From the NCBI RefSeq assembly GCF_003665435.1, contig NZ_CP023407.1:4327501-4391500 (forward strand): DNA of 64,000 nucleotides. Reading direction: 5' to 3'. Positions within the stretch are counted from its first letter, which is position 1. Every line of letters begins with the position of its first letter. The position numbers were made by a program, and so were the translations under genes. This stretch comes from Streptomyces fungicidicus. Lineage in GTDB: Bacteria; Actinomycetota; Actinomycetes; Streptomycetales; Streptomycetaceae. A model generated the notes under the pieces. That model searched no databases and was not told the DNA's origin. It saw nothing but the letters and a program-made list of their open reading frames with translations. Below, piece by piece: positions 33,465 to 42,008 of the stretch.

Positions 33465-34871
33465 GTGCGTACCCGGGTCCAGGCCGTGCTGCTGGTGTTC
33501 GGCATCCTCGTGGTCGCCGCGTTCGCCGTCCCCCTGCTGCTGTTCACCGCCTCCGACCGCACCCAGCAGCTGGTCCTGGCCCGCAGCTCCTCCCTCGACC
33601 GCTTCGCGTCGCTGATGGACCAGGCGGCGGCGACCGGCGACACCTCCGCGGTCGTCGCCGAGGCCCGCCGCTACACCCGCCTCTACGGCGAACCGCTCGT
33701 CGTCACCGACGTCCGCCGGGTCCCCGTCGTCCAGACCGGCGGCATGCGCGCCGCCGACCCCGCCGTCGCCCCGCTGATCGACGCGGCCCTGCGCAACCAG
33801 ACCGCGCACCCCGGGGGCCCGCTGCGCCCGTGGTCACGCGGCCACCGCACGTTCGCCCAGCCCGCCGGCACCGGCACCCGCGTCACCGGCGCCGTCGTCA
33901 TGCGGGCGTCGGTGGGGGCCGCGGCGCGGGACATCACCCGGAGCTGGGCCGCCGTACTGGCCGGCACGGCACTGGTCGCCCTCGCCTGCACGGCCCTCGC
34001 CCGGGCCGCCACCCGCTGGGTGGTCAGCCCGCTGCGCCGGCTCGACCGCGCCGTGGGCCAGCTCGCGGCCGGACTGCCGCCCGAGCAGACCAGCGCCGGC
34101 GGCCCGCCGGAACTGCGTCAGCTCGCCACCGGCTTCAACCGCATGGCGAGCACCGTCACCGCCGCCCTGGAGCAGCAGCGCCGGCTCGTCGCCGACACCT
34201 CCCACCAGATGCGCAACCCGATGGCCGCGCTCAGGCTCCGGGTCGACGCCCTGCACACCCATCTGCCGGCCTCCGCCGACCGCACGTACAACGGCGTCAC
34301 CGGCGAGCTCGACCGGCTGGAGACCCTGCTGGACGACATGCTGGCCCTCGCCGCCGCGGAGCACCGGGCCGGGGAGCTGACGGTGACCGACGGCACGGAC
34401 GCCCGCTGCGACGCGGCCGCCGTCGCGCTGAGCCAGCACCGGCGGTGGGAGCCGGTCGCCCACCGCGCCGGAATCACCCTCACCACCGACGCCCCCGCCC
34501 CGGTCACCGCCGCCTGCACCGACCGCGAGCTCACCCAGATCACGGACATCCTCCTGGACAACGCCATCAAGTACGCGGGGGGCCCCGGCGCCCGGATCAC
34601 GCTCGGCTGCACCGCCGAGGGCTCCCACGCGGTGCTCACGGTGACGGACGACGGCCCCGGCCTCGACCCGGACGAGCTCGCCCGGGCCACCACCCGCTTC
34701 TGGCGCTCGGCCCGGCAGTCCGGGACGGCCGGCACGGGCCTGGGGCTGGCGATCGCCGAACAGCTCCTGTCCGGGCGGGAAGGCCGGCTGGAACTCCGCC
34801 CGGCGCGGCCCCGCGGACTGCGGGCGAGGGCGCTCGTCCCGCGCGCCCCGGGTGAGGACGGCACGCCGTGA
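33465..34871 (+). CDS. Sensor histidine kinase (TctE-like)
   Basis: A 468-residue kinase. TM1 is VLLVFGILVVAAFAVPLLLF; an exterior sensor of about 120 residues follows; TM2 is AAVLAGTALVALACTALARA; then HAMP. The H box is RRLVADTSHQMRNPMAALRL with the phosphorylated His. The N box is ILLDNAIKYAGG, and G1/G2 are VTDDGPGLDPDE and GTGLGLAIAEQLLSG. The GTG start is 12 bases after the regulator stop. It overlaps the TAXI gene by 4 bases, so signal binding may depend on that exported protein. Confidence 0.9.
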   Translation: MRTRVQAVLLVFGILVVAAFAVPLLLFTASDRTQQLVLARSSSLDRFASLMDQAAATGDTSAVVAEARRYTRLYGEPLVVTDVRRVPVVQTGGMRAADPAVAPLIDAALRNQTAHPGGPLRPWSRGHRTFAQPAGTGTRVTGAVVMRASVGAAARDITRSWAAVLAGTALVALACTALARAATRWVVSPLRRLDRAVGQLAAGLPPEQTSAGGPPELRQLATGFNRMASTVTAALEQQRRLVADTSHQMRNPMAALRLRVDALHTHLPASADRTYNGVTGELDRLETLLDDMLALAAAEHRAGELTVTDGTDARCDAAAVALSQHRRWEPVAHRAGITLTTDAPAPVTAACTDRELTQITDILLDNAIKYAGGPGARITLGCTAEGSHAVLTVTDDGPGLDPDELARATTRFWRSARQSGTAGTGLGLAIAEQLLSGREGRLELRPARPRGLRARALVPRAPGEDGTP

Positions 34872-35860
34872 CGCCACTTCCCGATCGCCGTACCGTGCTG
34901 CGGACGGGCGCCGGCGCGGCGGCCGCCGTCGCCCTCGGGGGCGTGCTCGCCGGCGACACCTCAGGGCGGGGACCCGGACCGGGCGGCGTGCTCCGTCTCG
35001 CGACCGGCGAGCCCACGGCGTTCTACGCGGCCTTCGGCCGGCTGCTCGCCGCCGAGATCGAGCGCGCCCACCCCCGCCTGAGCTGCCGTGTCCGCACCAC
35101 GGCGGGCAGCACCGCCAACATCGAGCTGCTCCGCGACGGCCGGGCCGACCTCGCGCTCGTCCTCACCGACACCGCCCGCGCCGCCCGGGGCGACGGCCTC
35201 TTCCCGCGTCCGGTGCCCGTGCGCGCGCTCGGCAGGCTCTACGAGACCTACCTCCAGTTCGCCGTCCGCGCCGACTCGCCCGTACGCACGGTGTCCGGCC
35301 TCGCCGGGCACAAGGTGTCGCTCGGCGCCGTCGGCTCGGGCGCGGCCCTCCTCGGCGAACGCATCCTCAACGCCGCCGGCCTGTCGCCCGGCACCGACGT
35401 CCCCGTCCTCCATCTGCGGCTGGCGGAGGCGGCCGACGCCCTGCGGGACGGCTCCATCGAGGGCCTGCTCGTGGCGGGCGGCGTACCGCTGCCCACCCTC
35501 ACCGACCTCGACGCCGGGCCCGGACTGCGGTTCCTGCCGCTGGCCGGACTGCTGCCCCGGCTCGGCGGTCACGAGGGCCTGGCCGCCTCGGGCCTGGAGG
35601 AGGTGCCGTTCCCGCAGGGCGCCTACCGCGGGGCGGGCGGCGTCGCCACCATCGGCGTCTCCAACCTGCTGGTGTGCCGTCCGGGCCTGGCCCCCGCCGT
35701 GGCCGACGCGGTCACCCGCCTGCTGGTGCTGCGCGCCACCGCCCTCGTCCCCGCGCACGCCGTCGGCGCCCAGTTCCTGGACGTGCGCACCCTGATCGGC
35801 ACCGGCAGCGTCCCGCTGCACCCCGGCGCGGTCTCGGCGTACCGCTCACTGCACGGCTGA
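34868..35860 (+). CDS. TAXI-family solute-binding protein
   Basis: A 330-residue exported protein. The N terminus DRRTVLRTGAGAAAAVALGG is a Tat-type twin-arginine signal. There is no lipobox Cys after it. The mature part has the TAXI pattern (VLRLATGEPTAFYAAFGRLL; TTAGSTANIELLRDGRADLA; HKVSLGAVGSGAALLGERIL). TAXI proteins normally feed TRAP transporters. No TRAP permease gene is present here, so this one may serve as a periplasmic co-sensor of the coupled kinase. GTG at 34868 overlaps the kinase stop (GTGA). Confidence 0.88.
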   Translation: MTPLPDRRTVLRTGAGAAAAVALGGVLAGDTSGRGPGPGGVLRLATGEPTAFYAAFGRLLAAEIERAHPRLSCRVRTTAGSTANIELLRDGRADLALVLTDTARAARGDGLFPRPVPVRALGRLYETYLQFAVRADSPVRTVSGLAGHKVSLGAVGSGAALLGERILNAAGLSPGTDVPVLHLRLAEAADALRDGSIEGLLVAGGVPLPTLTDLDAGPGLRFLPLAGLLPRLGGHEGLAASGLEEVPFPQGAYRGAGGVATIGVSNLLVCRPGLAPAVADAVTRLLVLRATALVPAHAVGAQFLDVRTLIGTGSVPLHPGAVSAYRSLHG

Positions 35861-35966
35861 GCGGCATCCGGCACCGGCCGGCCGTGCGGAGCGGGCACCA
35901 CCAAGTGCGGGAGCGCGTTAGGTTGTTGAACGCCGACAGACCTCACAGAACCCAGGGGAGACGCCC

Positions 35967-36869
35967 ATGACCGGTGACGCGCTCAGTCAGGATCCCACCG
36001 AGCTGCAGCGGCGGATCGACAGCAGCAGGGCGCATCCGGCCCGGGTCTACGACGTCTTCCTCGGGGGCAAGGACCACTACCCCGCCGACCTGGCGGCGGC
36101 CGCCGCGGCGCTGGCCGCGAACCCGACCGGCTTCCTCGACGTGCGGCACAACCGCGACTTCCTGCGGCGCGCGGTGAACACGCTGGTGAAGGAGGACGGC
36201 ATACGCCAGTTCCTCGACATCGGCACCGGGCTGCCCACCGCGGAGAACGTGCACCAGATCGCCCAGCGCGTCGCCCCCGAGTCCCGCGTGGTGTACGTCG
36301 ACAACGACCCGGTGGTGCTGGCGCACGCGCGCGCCCTGCTCACCAGCGGGCCCGAGGGGCTTACGGACTACATCGACGCGGACCTGAAGGACCCCGCGGC
36401 CATCCTCGAACGGGCCGCTAAGACACTGGACTTCGACCGGCCCATCGCCCTGTGCCTGGTCGCCGTCCTGCACTTCGTCGAGGACGAGGAGGCGTACCCG
36501 ATCGTGCGCGAACTCGTCGACGCGCTGCCCGCCGGCAGCCGGCTGGTCCTCAGCCACCTCACCGAGGACCTCAACCCCGAGAACGTGCGGGCGGTGCAAC
36601 GCACCTACACCGAGCGCGGGTTCACCTTCGTGCTGCGGACACGGGCGGACGTGGAGCGGTTCTTCACCGAGCACTCCCTGGACATCGTGGAACCGGGTGT
36701 GGTCCCGGCGCACCACTGGCGCCCCGACCACGCGGCCCCCGTCCCCGCCCAGCCGGAGGCCGCCTACCTGGAGGGCCTCGACCCGGTCGAGCGGGTCCGC
36801 TACGCGGACATCAACGACGTGACGGACGCCGACATCAACGTCTACGCGGCGGTCGCCACGAAGGGCTGA
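35967..36869 (+). CDS. DUF574-type S-adenosylmethionine-dependent methyltransferase
   Basis: A 300-residue protein of the actinobacterial SAM-methyltransferase family PF04672. Signature HPARVYDVFLGGKDHYPADL lies near the N terminus. The SAM site is QFLDIGTGLPTAENVHQIAQ, with YVDNDPVVLAHARALL after it. These proteins are abundant in Streptomyces and their substrates are unknown. GGGGAG stands 8 bases before the ATG. It stands alone between the TAXI gene and the aminotransferase. Confidence 0.9.
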   Translation: MTGDALSQDPTELQRRIDSSRAHPARVYDVFLGGKDHYPADLAAAAAALAANPTGFLDVRHNRDFLRRAVNTLVKEDGIRQFLDIGTGLPTAENVHQIAQRVAPESRVVYVDNDPVVLAHARALLTSGPEGLTDYIDADLKDPAAILERAAKTLDFDRPIALCLVAVLHFVEDEEAYPIVRELVDALPAGSRLVLSHLTEDLNPENVRAVQRTYTERGFTFVLRTRADVERFFTEHSLDIVEPGVVPAHHWRPDHAAPVPAQPEAAYLEGLDPVERVRYADINDVTDADINVYAAVATKG

Positions 36870-36927
36870 GACGGTCCCGGCCGTCCGGATGACGGAAGGC
36901 CACTTGTAGAGGGCACGTATTTTTCTA

Positions 36928-36956
36928 GGCTGCGGGGCACGCGCCGTCCCGCAGCC
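36928..36956 (+). promoter_or_regulatory. Inverted repeat in the aminotransferase leader
   Basis: GGCTGCGGG and CCCGCAGCC form a perfect 9-bp stem with an 11-base loop. It ends one base before the AAGGAG ribosome site of the downstream aminotransferase. It could be a regulator site or an mRNA hairpin. A possible -10 (TAGGCT) overlaps its left arm. Confidence 0.45.
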
Positions 36957-36970
36957 CAAGGAGCCGTGCC

Positions 36971-38185
36971 ATGACCGTCACCGAGCCCGTCCGCGTCCCC
37001 GCCCCCACCCCGCAGTTCGCGGCGCGGGCCCGCACCGTCGGCGGCTCGCCCGTACGGGACATCCTGGCCGTCACCGCACGCCCCGAAGTCATCAACTTCG
37101 CCGGCGGGCTCCCGGCGCCTGAGCTGTTCGACGCCGACGGCATCGCGGCCGCGTACCGGACGGTGCTCGCCGGGACACCCGCGCGGGCCCTGCAGTACTC
37201 CACGACCGAGGGCGAGCCCGCGCTGCGGGCCGCACTCGCCGAGCGCACCACCACCCGCGGCCTGCCCACCACCCCCGACGACCTGCTCGTCACCACCGGG
37301 TCCCAGCAGGCCCTCTCCCTCCTCGCCACGGCGCTCGTCGAACCCGGCGACACGGTCCTCGTCGAAAACCCCTGCTACCTGGCGGCGCTCCAGGCCTTCG
37401 CCCTGGCCGGGGCGCGCGTGGTGGCCGTCCCCGGCGACGAGCACGGCATCGACCCGCAAGCGCTGGACGACCTGGTGGCGCGCGAGCGCCCCAAGCTCCT
37501 CTACACCGTGCCCACGTTCCAGAACCCCACCGGACGCACCCTGCCCGCCGCCCGGCGCGCCGCCGTCGCGGAGGTCGCCGCCCGGCGCGGACTGTGGATC
37601 GTCGAGGACGACCCGTACGGCGAACTGCGCTACGCGGGCACACGCGTGCCGTGGATCGCCGCCCACCCCGGCGCCGAGGACCGCACCGTGCTGCTCGGCA
37701 GCTTCTCCAAGGTCATGGCCCCCGGCCTGCGCCTGGGCTGGCTGCGCGCCCCCGCCGGCCTGCGTCGCGCCTGCGCCGTCGCCAAGCAGGCCGCCGACCT
37801 GCACACCCCCACCGTCAACCAGCTCGCCGCGGCCCGCTACCTGGCCGACAACGACCTCGACGCGCACGTCGCACGGGTCGCCGCGGTCTACGGCACCCGC
37901 CGGGACGCGATGCTCGCGGGCCTCCCGGACGCCCTCCCGGACGGTTCGGCCTGGACCCGCCCGGACGGCGGCATGTTCCTCTGGGCCCGCCTGCCGGACG
38001 GGCACGACACCACGGCCCTGCTCCCCGAGGTGGTCCGGCACGACGTGGCCTACGTCCCCGGCGCCCCCTTCTACGCCGGCGACCCCGACCGGGCCACCCT
38101 CCGCCTGTGCTTCGTGACCCAGACCCCGGACGAGATCACGGAGGGCCTGCGCAGACTGGGGAACGCGCTGCGCCCCCGGCGTTAG
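36971..38185 (+). CDS. PLP-dependent aminotransferase (fold type I, 2-aminoadipate/aromatic type)
   Basis: A 404-residue enzyme. The PLP lysine is in VLLGSFSKVMAPGLRLGWLR. Other signature parts are TTGSQQALSLLATALVEPGD, TVPTFQNPTGRTLPAARR (Asn binding the cofactor O3') and IVEDDPYGELRYAG (Asp on the pyridine N). The C-terminal part includes PDGGMFLWARLPDGHD and the substrate-carboxylate Arg in TLRLCFV. This is the LysN/ARO8-like class without a MocR DNA-binding domain. AAGGAG precedes the ATG. The amino donor is not evident. Confidence 0.9.
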   Translation: MTVTEPVRVPAPTPQFAARARTVGGSPVRDILAVTARPEVINFAGGLPAPELFDADGIAAAYRTVLAGTPARALQYSTTEGEPALRAALAERTTTRGLPTTPDDLLVTTGSQQALSLLATALVEPGDTVLVENPCYLAALQAFALAGARVVAVPGDEHGIDPQALDDLVARERPKLLYTVPTFQNPTGRTLPAARRAAVAEVAARRGLWIVEDDPYGELRYAGTRVPWIAAHPGAEDRTVLLGSFSKVMAPGLRLGWLRAPAGLRRACAVAKQAADLHTPTVNQLAAARYLADNDLDAHVARVAAVYGTRRDAMLAGLPDALPDGSAWTRPDGGMFLWARLPDGHDTTALLPEVVRHDVAYVPGAPFYAGDPDRATLRLCFVTQTPDEITEGLRRLGNALRPRR

Positions 38186-38236
38186 TGGGCCGAGGGCGGC
38201 GGAGCCGCGGTGGCGGTCCGGTGCGGCATGCACACG

Positions 38237-38275
38237 CGTCGCGGCCCGTCCTCACGGGGAGGACGGGCCGCGACG
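38237..38275. terminator. Bidirectional terminator between aminotransferase and argS
   Basis: A perfect 17-bp stem CGTCGCGGCCCGTCCTC / GAGGACGGGCCGCGACG with a 5-base loop sits between convergent genes. Confidence 0.9.
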
Positions 38276-38291
38276 TGCCGCTGTCAGGTGC

Positions 38292-40049
38292 TCAGAGCCG
38301 CTCGGGCGTCCGGATGCCCAGCAGGGCCATGCCCCGGTGGAGGGTGCGGGCCGTGAGGTCGCACAGGAACAGGCGGTTCTCCACCTGCTCCGGCGAATCG
38401 GCCTTCAGCACCGGGCACTTGTCGTAGAACGACGTGTACAGCGACGCCAACTGGTACAGGTACGCGGCCAGTTTGTGCGGGGCGTACTCCGCGGCCGCCT
38501 CGAAGACGGTGTCCCCGAAGGCGTCCAGGTGCAGGCCCAGCGCGCGCTCCGCCTCGTGCAGCTCCAGCTCCGGGTGGGCGGCGGGGCGGACCTCGCCGGC
38601 CTTGCGGAGGATGGACTGGATACGGGCGTAGGCGTACTGGAGGTAGACCGAGGTGTCGCCGTTGAGCGAGACCATCTGGTCCAGGTCGAACTTGTAGTCG
38701 CGGCTCGGCGACGTCGACAGGTCCGCGTACTTCACCGCGCCGATGCCGACCTGCGCGGCCCGCTCCCGGATCTCGTCGTCGGTGAGGTCCCGCGCCTTCT
38801 CCCGGACGACCTCCGCGGCGCGCTGCACGGCCTCGTCGAGGAGGTCCTCCAGCCGTACGGTCTCGCCCTCACGGGTCTTGAAGGGCTTGCCGTCCGCGCC
38901 GAGCACCGTGCCGTAGCCCATGTTGTGCGCGGTGACGTCGTCGTTCAGCCAGCCCGCCCGGCGGGCCGTCTCGAAGACCATCCGGAAGTGCAGCGACTGG
39001 CGCACGTCGACGACGTACAGCAGCGTGGTGGCGTGCAGGTCCTGGACCCGGTCGCGGATCGCGGTGAGGTCGGAGGCCGCGTAGCCGAAGCCGCCGTCGG
39101 CCTTCTGCACGATCAGCGGCACGGGCTGGTCGTCCTTGCCGCGGATCTCGTCGAAGAACACCACCAGCGCGCCCTCGGAGCGCACCGCGACGCCCATCTC
39201 CTCCAGGAGACGGGCGGTCTCCGGCATGCCCTCGTTGTACGCGGACTCGCCGACGATCTCCTCGTCGCGGATCTCCATGTCGAGCTTCTCGAAGACGGAG
39301 TAGAAGTAGACCTTCGACTCGTCCACGAACTGCTGCCACAGCTCCAGCGTCTCCTTGTCGCCGGACTGCAGGGCGACGACCCGCTTGCGGGCCCGCTCCT
39401 TGAACTCCTCGTCCGAGTCGAAGAGCACCCGCGACGCCTTGTACACGCGGTTCAGGTTGCTCATGGCCTGCTCGCCGTCGACGTCGGCCGCGGGGGCCAG
39501 CTCGCCCGGGTGCTCGAACAGGTACTGGATGAGCATGCCGAACTGGGTGCCCCAGTCGCCGATGTGGTGCCGGCCGATCGTTTTCTCGCCGGTGAAGTCG
39601 AGCATGCCGCGCAGCGCGTCGCCGATGACCGCCGACCGCAGGTGACCGACGTGCATCTCCTTCGCCACGTTCGGCTGGGCGTAGTCGACGACCGTGACGC
39701 CCGCGTTCTCCTTCAGCGGCACGCCGAGGCGCTCGCCGTCCGCGTGCCGCGCGGCGAGGTTCGCGGTGATCGCCCGGTCGGCGATGGTGAGGTTCAGGAA
39801 GCCCGGCCCGGAGACCTCGACGTCCTTGATCAGGTCGCCGGTGGTGAGGTGGGCGACGGCCTCCGCCGCCAGCTCCCGCGGGTTCGCCTTCGCCTTCTTG
39901 GCCAGCGCGAGGATGCCGTTGGCCTGGAAGTCCGCCCGGTCGCTGCGTCGCAGCAGCGGGTCCGCGCCGGCGGCCTCCGGCCGGGTGGCCGTGAGGGCGG
40001 ACGCGAGCTGCTGCTGGACGGAGTCGGTGAGGGACGTGACCGAGGCCAT
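38292..40049 (-). CDS. argS: Arginyl-tRNA synthetase
   Basis: A 585-residue class I synthetase. The N-terminal Add1-type domain covers about residues 1-110. The HIGH-like motif is NVAKEMHVGHLRSAVIGDAL, and GDWGTQFGMLIQYLFE follows. The anticodon-binding helical domain ends the protein (YLYQLASLYTSFYDKCPVLK, LGIRTPERL). No canonical KMSKS is evident, as is usual for most ArgRS; a degenerate region lies around GKPFKTREGETVRLEDLL. It charges tRNA-Arg. It is divergent from lysS over 162 bases. Confidence 0.97.
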   Translation of the reverse strand: MASVTSLTDSVQQQLASALTATRPEAAGADPLLRRSDRADFQANGILALAKKAKANPRELAAEAVAHLTTGDLIKDVEVSGPGFLNLTIADRAITANLAARHADGERLGVPLKENAGVTVVDYAQPNVAKEMHVGHLRSAVIGDALRGMLDFTGEKTIGRHHIGDWGTQFGMLIQYLFEHPGELAPAADVDGEQAMSNLNRVYKASRVLFDSDEEFKERARKRVVALQSGDKETLELWQQFVDESKVYFYSVFEKLDMEIRDEEIVGESAYNEGMPETARLLEEMGVAVRSEGALVVFFDEIRGKDDQPVPLIVQKADGGFGYAASDLTAIRDRVQDLHATTLLYVVDVRQSLHFRMVFETARRAGWLNDDVTAHNMGYGTVLGADGKPFKTREGETVRLEDLLDEAVQRAAEVVREKARDLTDDEIRERAAQVGIGAVKYADLSTSPSRDYKFDLDQMVSLNGDTSVYLQYAYARIQSILRKAGEVRPAAHPELELHEAERALGLHLDAFGDTVFEAAAEYAPHKLAAYLYQLASLYTSFYDKCPVLKADSPEQVENRLFLCDLTARTLHRGMALLGIRTPERL

Positions 40050-40211
40050 GGAGTGGCTGCCGTTCTCTCGGGTTCGTGGACTGCTACGGAAGACGAGTAT
40101 CCCACGCGGTGAAAAGCGGTTTTCGCGGATGAGGGCCGTACTGGGAGAATGGAACGGTCAGCCGTGCGACCGTACCGGCTGCTCCAGCGCAGAAAGAAGG
40201 ACGTGCCGATC

Positions 40212-41945
40212 GTGGCTCAGAGCACCGAGACCACCGACTGGGTCTCCCGTTTCGCGGATGAGGTCATCGAGGAGTCGGAGCGCCGGGCCCCGGGCAAACC
40301 TGTTGTCGTCGCGTCCGGGCTGTCCCCCTCCGGTCCGATCCACCTGGGCAACCTCCGCGAGGTCATGACCCCGCACCTGGTCGCCGACGAGGTCCGCCGC
40401 CGCGGGCACCGGGTGCGGCACCTGATCTCCTGGGACGACTACGACCGCTACCGCAAGGTGCCGGCCGACGTGCCCGGCGTCGACAAGACCTGGTCCGAGC
40501 ACATCGGCAAGCCGCTGACCTCCGTCCCCGCCCCCAAGGGCTCCGCTTACCCGAACTGGGCCGAGCACTTCAAGGCCGCGATGGTCGAGTCGCTGGCCGA
40601 GATGGGCGTGGAGTTCGACGGGATCAGCCAGACGGCGCAGTACACCTCCGGCGTCTACCGCGAGCAGATCCTGCACGCCATGAAGCACCGCGGCGACATC
40701 GACGCGATCCTCGGCCAGTACCGCACCAAGAAGGCCCCGGCCAAGAAGCAGCAGCAGAAGCCGGTCGACGAGGCCGAGCTGGAGGCCGCGGAGGGCTCCG
40801 GCGCGGCCGGCGAGGACGACGGCAGCTCCGGAGCGGCCGGGTACTTCCCGTACAAGCCGTACTGCGGCAACTGCGAGAAGGACTTCACGACCGTCACCTC
40901 CTACGACGACGACTCCACCGAGCTGACCTACGCCTGCACGGAGTGCGGCTTCTCGGAGACCGTCCGGCTGAACGAGTTCAACCGCGGCAAGCTGGTCTGG
41001 AAGGTCGACTGGCCCATGCGCTGGGCGTACGAAGGCGTGATCTTCGAGCCCAGCGGCGTCGACCACTCGTCCCCCGGGTCGTCGTTCCAGGTCGGCGGGC
41101 AGATCGTCGGGATCTTCGGCGGCGAGCAGCCCATCGGCCCGATGTACGCGTTCGTCGGCATCAGCGGCATGGCGAAGATGTCGTCGTCCAAGGGCGGGGT
41201 GCCGACCCCCGGCGACGCGCTGAAGATCATGGAGCCGCAGCTGCTGCGCTGGCTGTACGCCCGCCGCCGGCCCAACCAGTCCTTCAAGATCGCCTTCGAC
41301 CAGGAGATCCAGCGTCTCTACGACGAGTGGGACCGGCTCGACGCCAAGGTCGACGACGGCTCCGCCCTGCCCGGGGACGTCGCCGCGCACTCCCGCGCGG
41401 TGGGCACGGCCGGCGGTGAGCTGCCCCGGACGCCCCGGCCGCTGCCCTACCGCACACTCGCCTCGGTGGCCGACATCACCGGCGGCCACACGGACCAGGC
41501 GCTGCGCATCCTGAGCGACCTCGACCCGTCGAACCCGCTCGGCTCCCTGGACGAGGCCCGGCCGCGCTACGACAAGGCCGAGGCGTGGATCAACAACCAC
41601 GTCCCCGCCGACCAGCGCACCATCGTCCGCGCCGAGCCCGACGCCGAACTGCTGAAGTCGCTCGACGAGCAGGGGCAGCGGTCGCTGCGCCTGCTGCTCG
41701 ACGGGCTCGCCGCCAACTGGTCGCTGGACGGGCTCACCCACCTCGTCTACGGCGTGCCCAAGGTCCAGGCGGGCTTCTCCGCCGACGCCACCCCCAAGGA
41801 GCTGCCGCCCGAGATCAAGACCGCCCAGCGGTCGTTCTTCGCGCTGCTCTACCACCTGCTGGTGGGACGGGACACCGGCCCGCGGCTGCCCACGCTGCTG
41901 CTGGCGGTCGGCCAGGACCGGGTGCGGGCGCTGCTCGGGGAGTAA
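40212..41945 (+). CDS. lysS: Lysyl-tRNA synthetase, class I (archaeal type)
   Basis: A 577-residue class I enzyme, unrelated in fold to the class II LysRS of most bacteria. The HIGH-like motif is SGLSPSGPIHLGNLREVMTP and KMSKS is seen as AKMSSSKGG at residues 321-329. A zinc ribbon (CGNCEKDF ... CTECGF) lies at about 217-255. The C-terminal helical domain recognises the anticodon. GTG 40212 is preferred because AAGGA lies 10 bases upstream; a GTG three codons earlier is too close. It ends at a strong hairpin. Confidence 0.95.
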   Translation: MAQSTETTDWVSRFADEVIEESERRAPGKPVVVASGLSPSGPIHLGNLREVMTPHLVADEVRRRGHRVRHLISWDDYDRYRKVPADVPGVDKTWSEHIGKPLTSVPAPKGSAYPNWAEHFKAAMVESLAEMGVEFDGISQTAQYTSGVYREQILHAMKHRGDIDAILGQYRTKKAPAKKQQQKPVDEAELEAAEGSGAAGEDDGSSGAAGYFPYKPYCGNCEKDFTTVTSYDDDSTELTYACTECGFSETVRLNEFNRGKLVWKVDWPMRWAYEGVIFEPSGVDHSSPGSSFQVGGQIVGIFGGEQPIGPMYAFVGISGMAKMSSSKGGVPTPGDALKIMEPQLLRWLYARRRPNQSFKIAFDQEIQRLYDEWDRLDAKVDDGSALPGDVAAHSRAVGTAGGELPRTPRPLPYRTLASVADITGGHTDQALRILSDLDPSNPLGSLDEARPRYDKAEAWINNHVPADQRTIVRAEPDAELLKSLDEQGQRSLRLLLDGLAANWSLDGLTHLVYGVPKVQAGFSADATPKELPPEIKTAQRSFFALLYHLLVGRDTGPRLPTLLLAVGQDRVRALLGE

Positions 41946-41953
41946 GCGGAAGC

Positions 41954-41996
41954 ACGGAAGAGGGGGCGTCCCGGTGCGGGACGCCCCCTCTTCCGT
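41954..41996. terminator. Bidirectional terminator between lysS and the DUF2637 gene
   Basis: A perfect 20-bp stem whose arms begin ACGGAAGAGGGGGCGTCCCG and mirror it exactly, with a 3-base loop (GTG). It lies between convergent genes. Confidence 0.93.
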
Positions 41997-42008
41997 CGCG
42001 GGCCCTCG

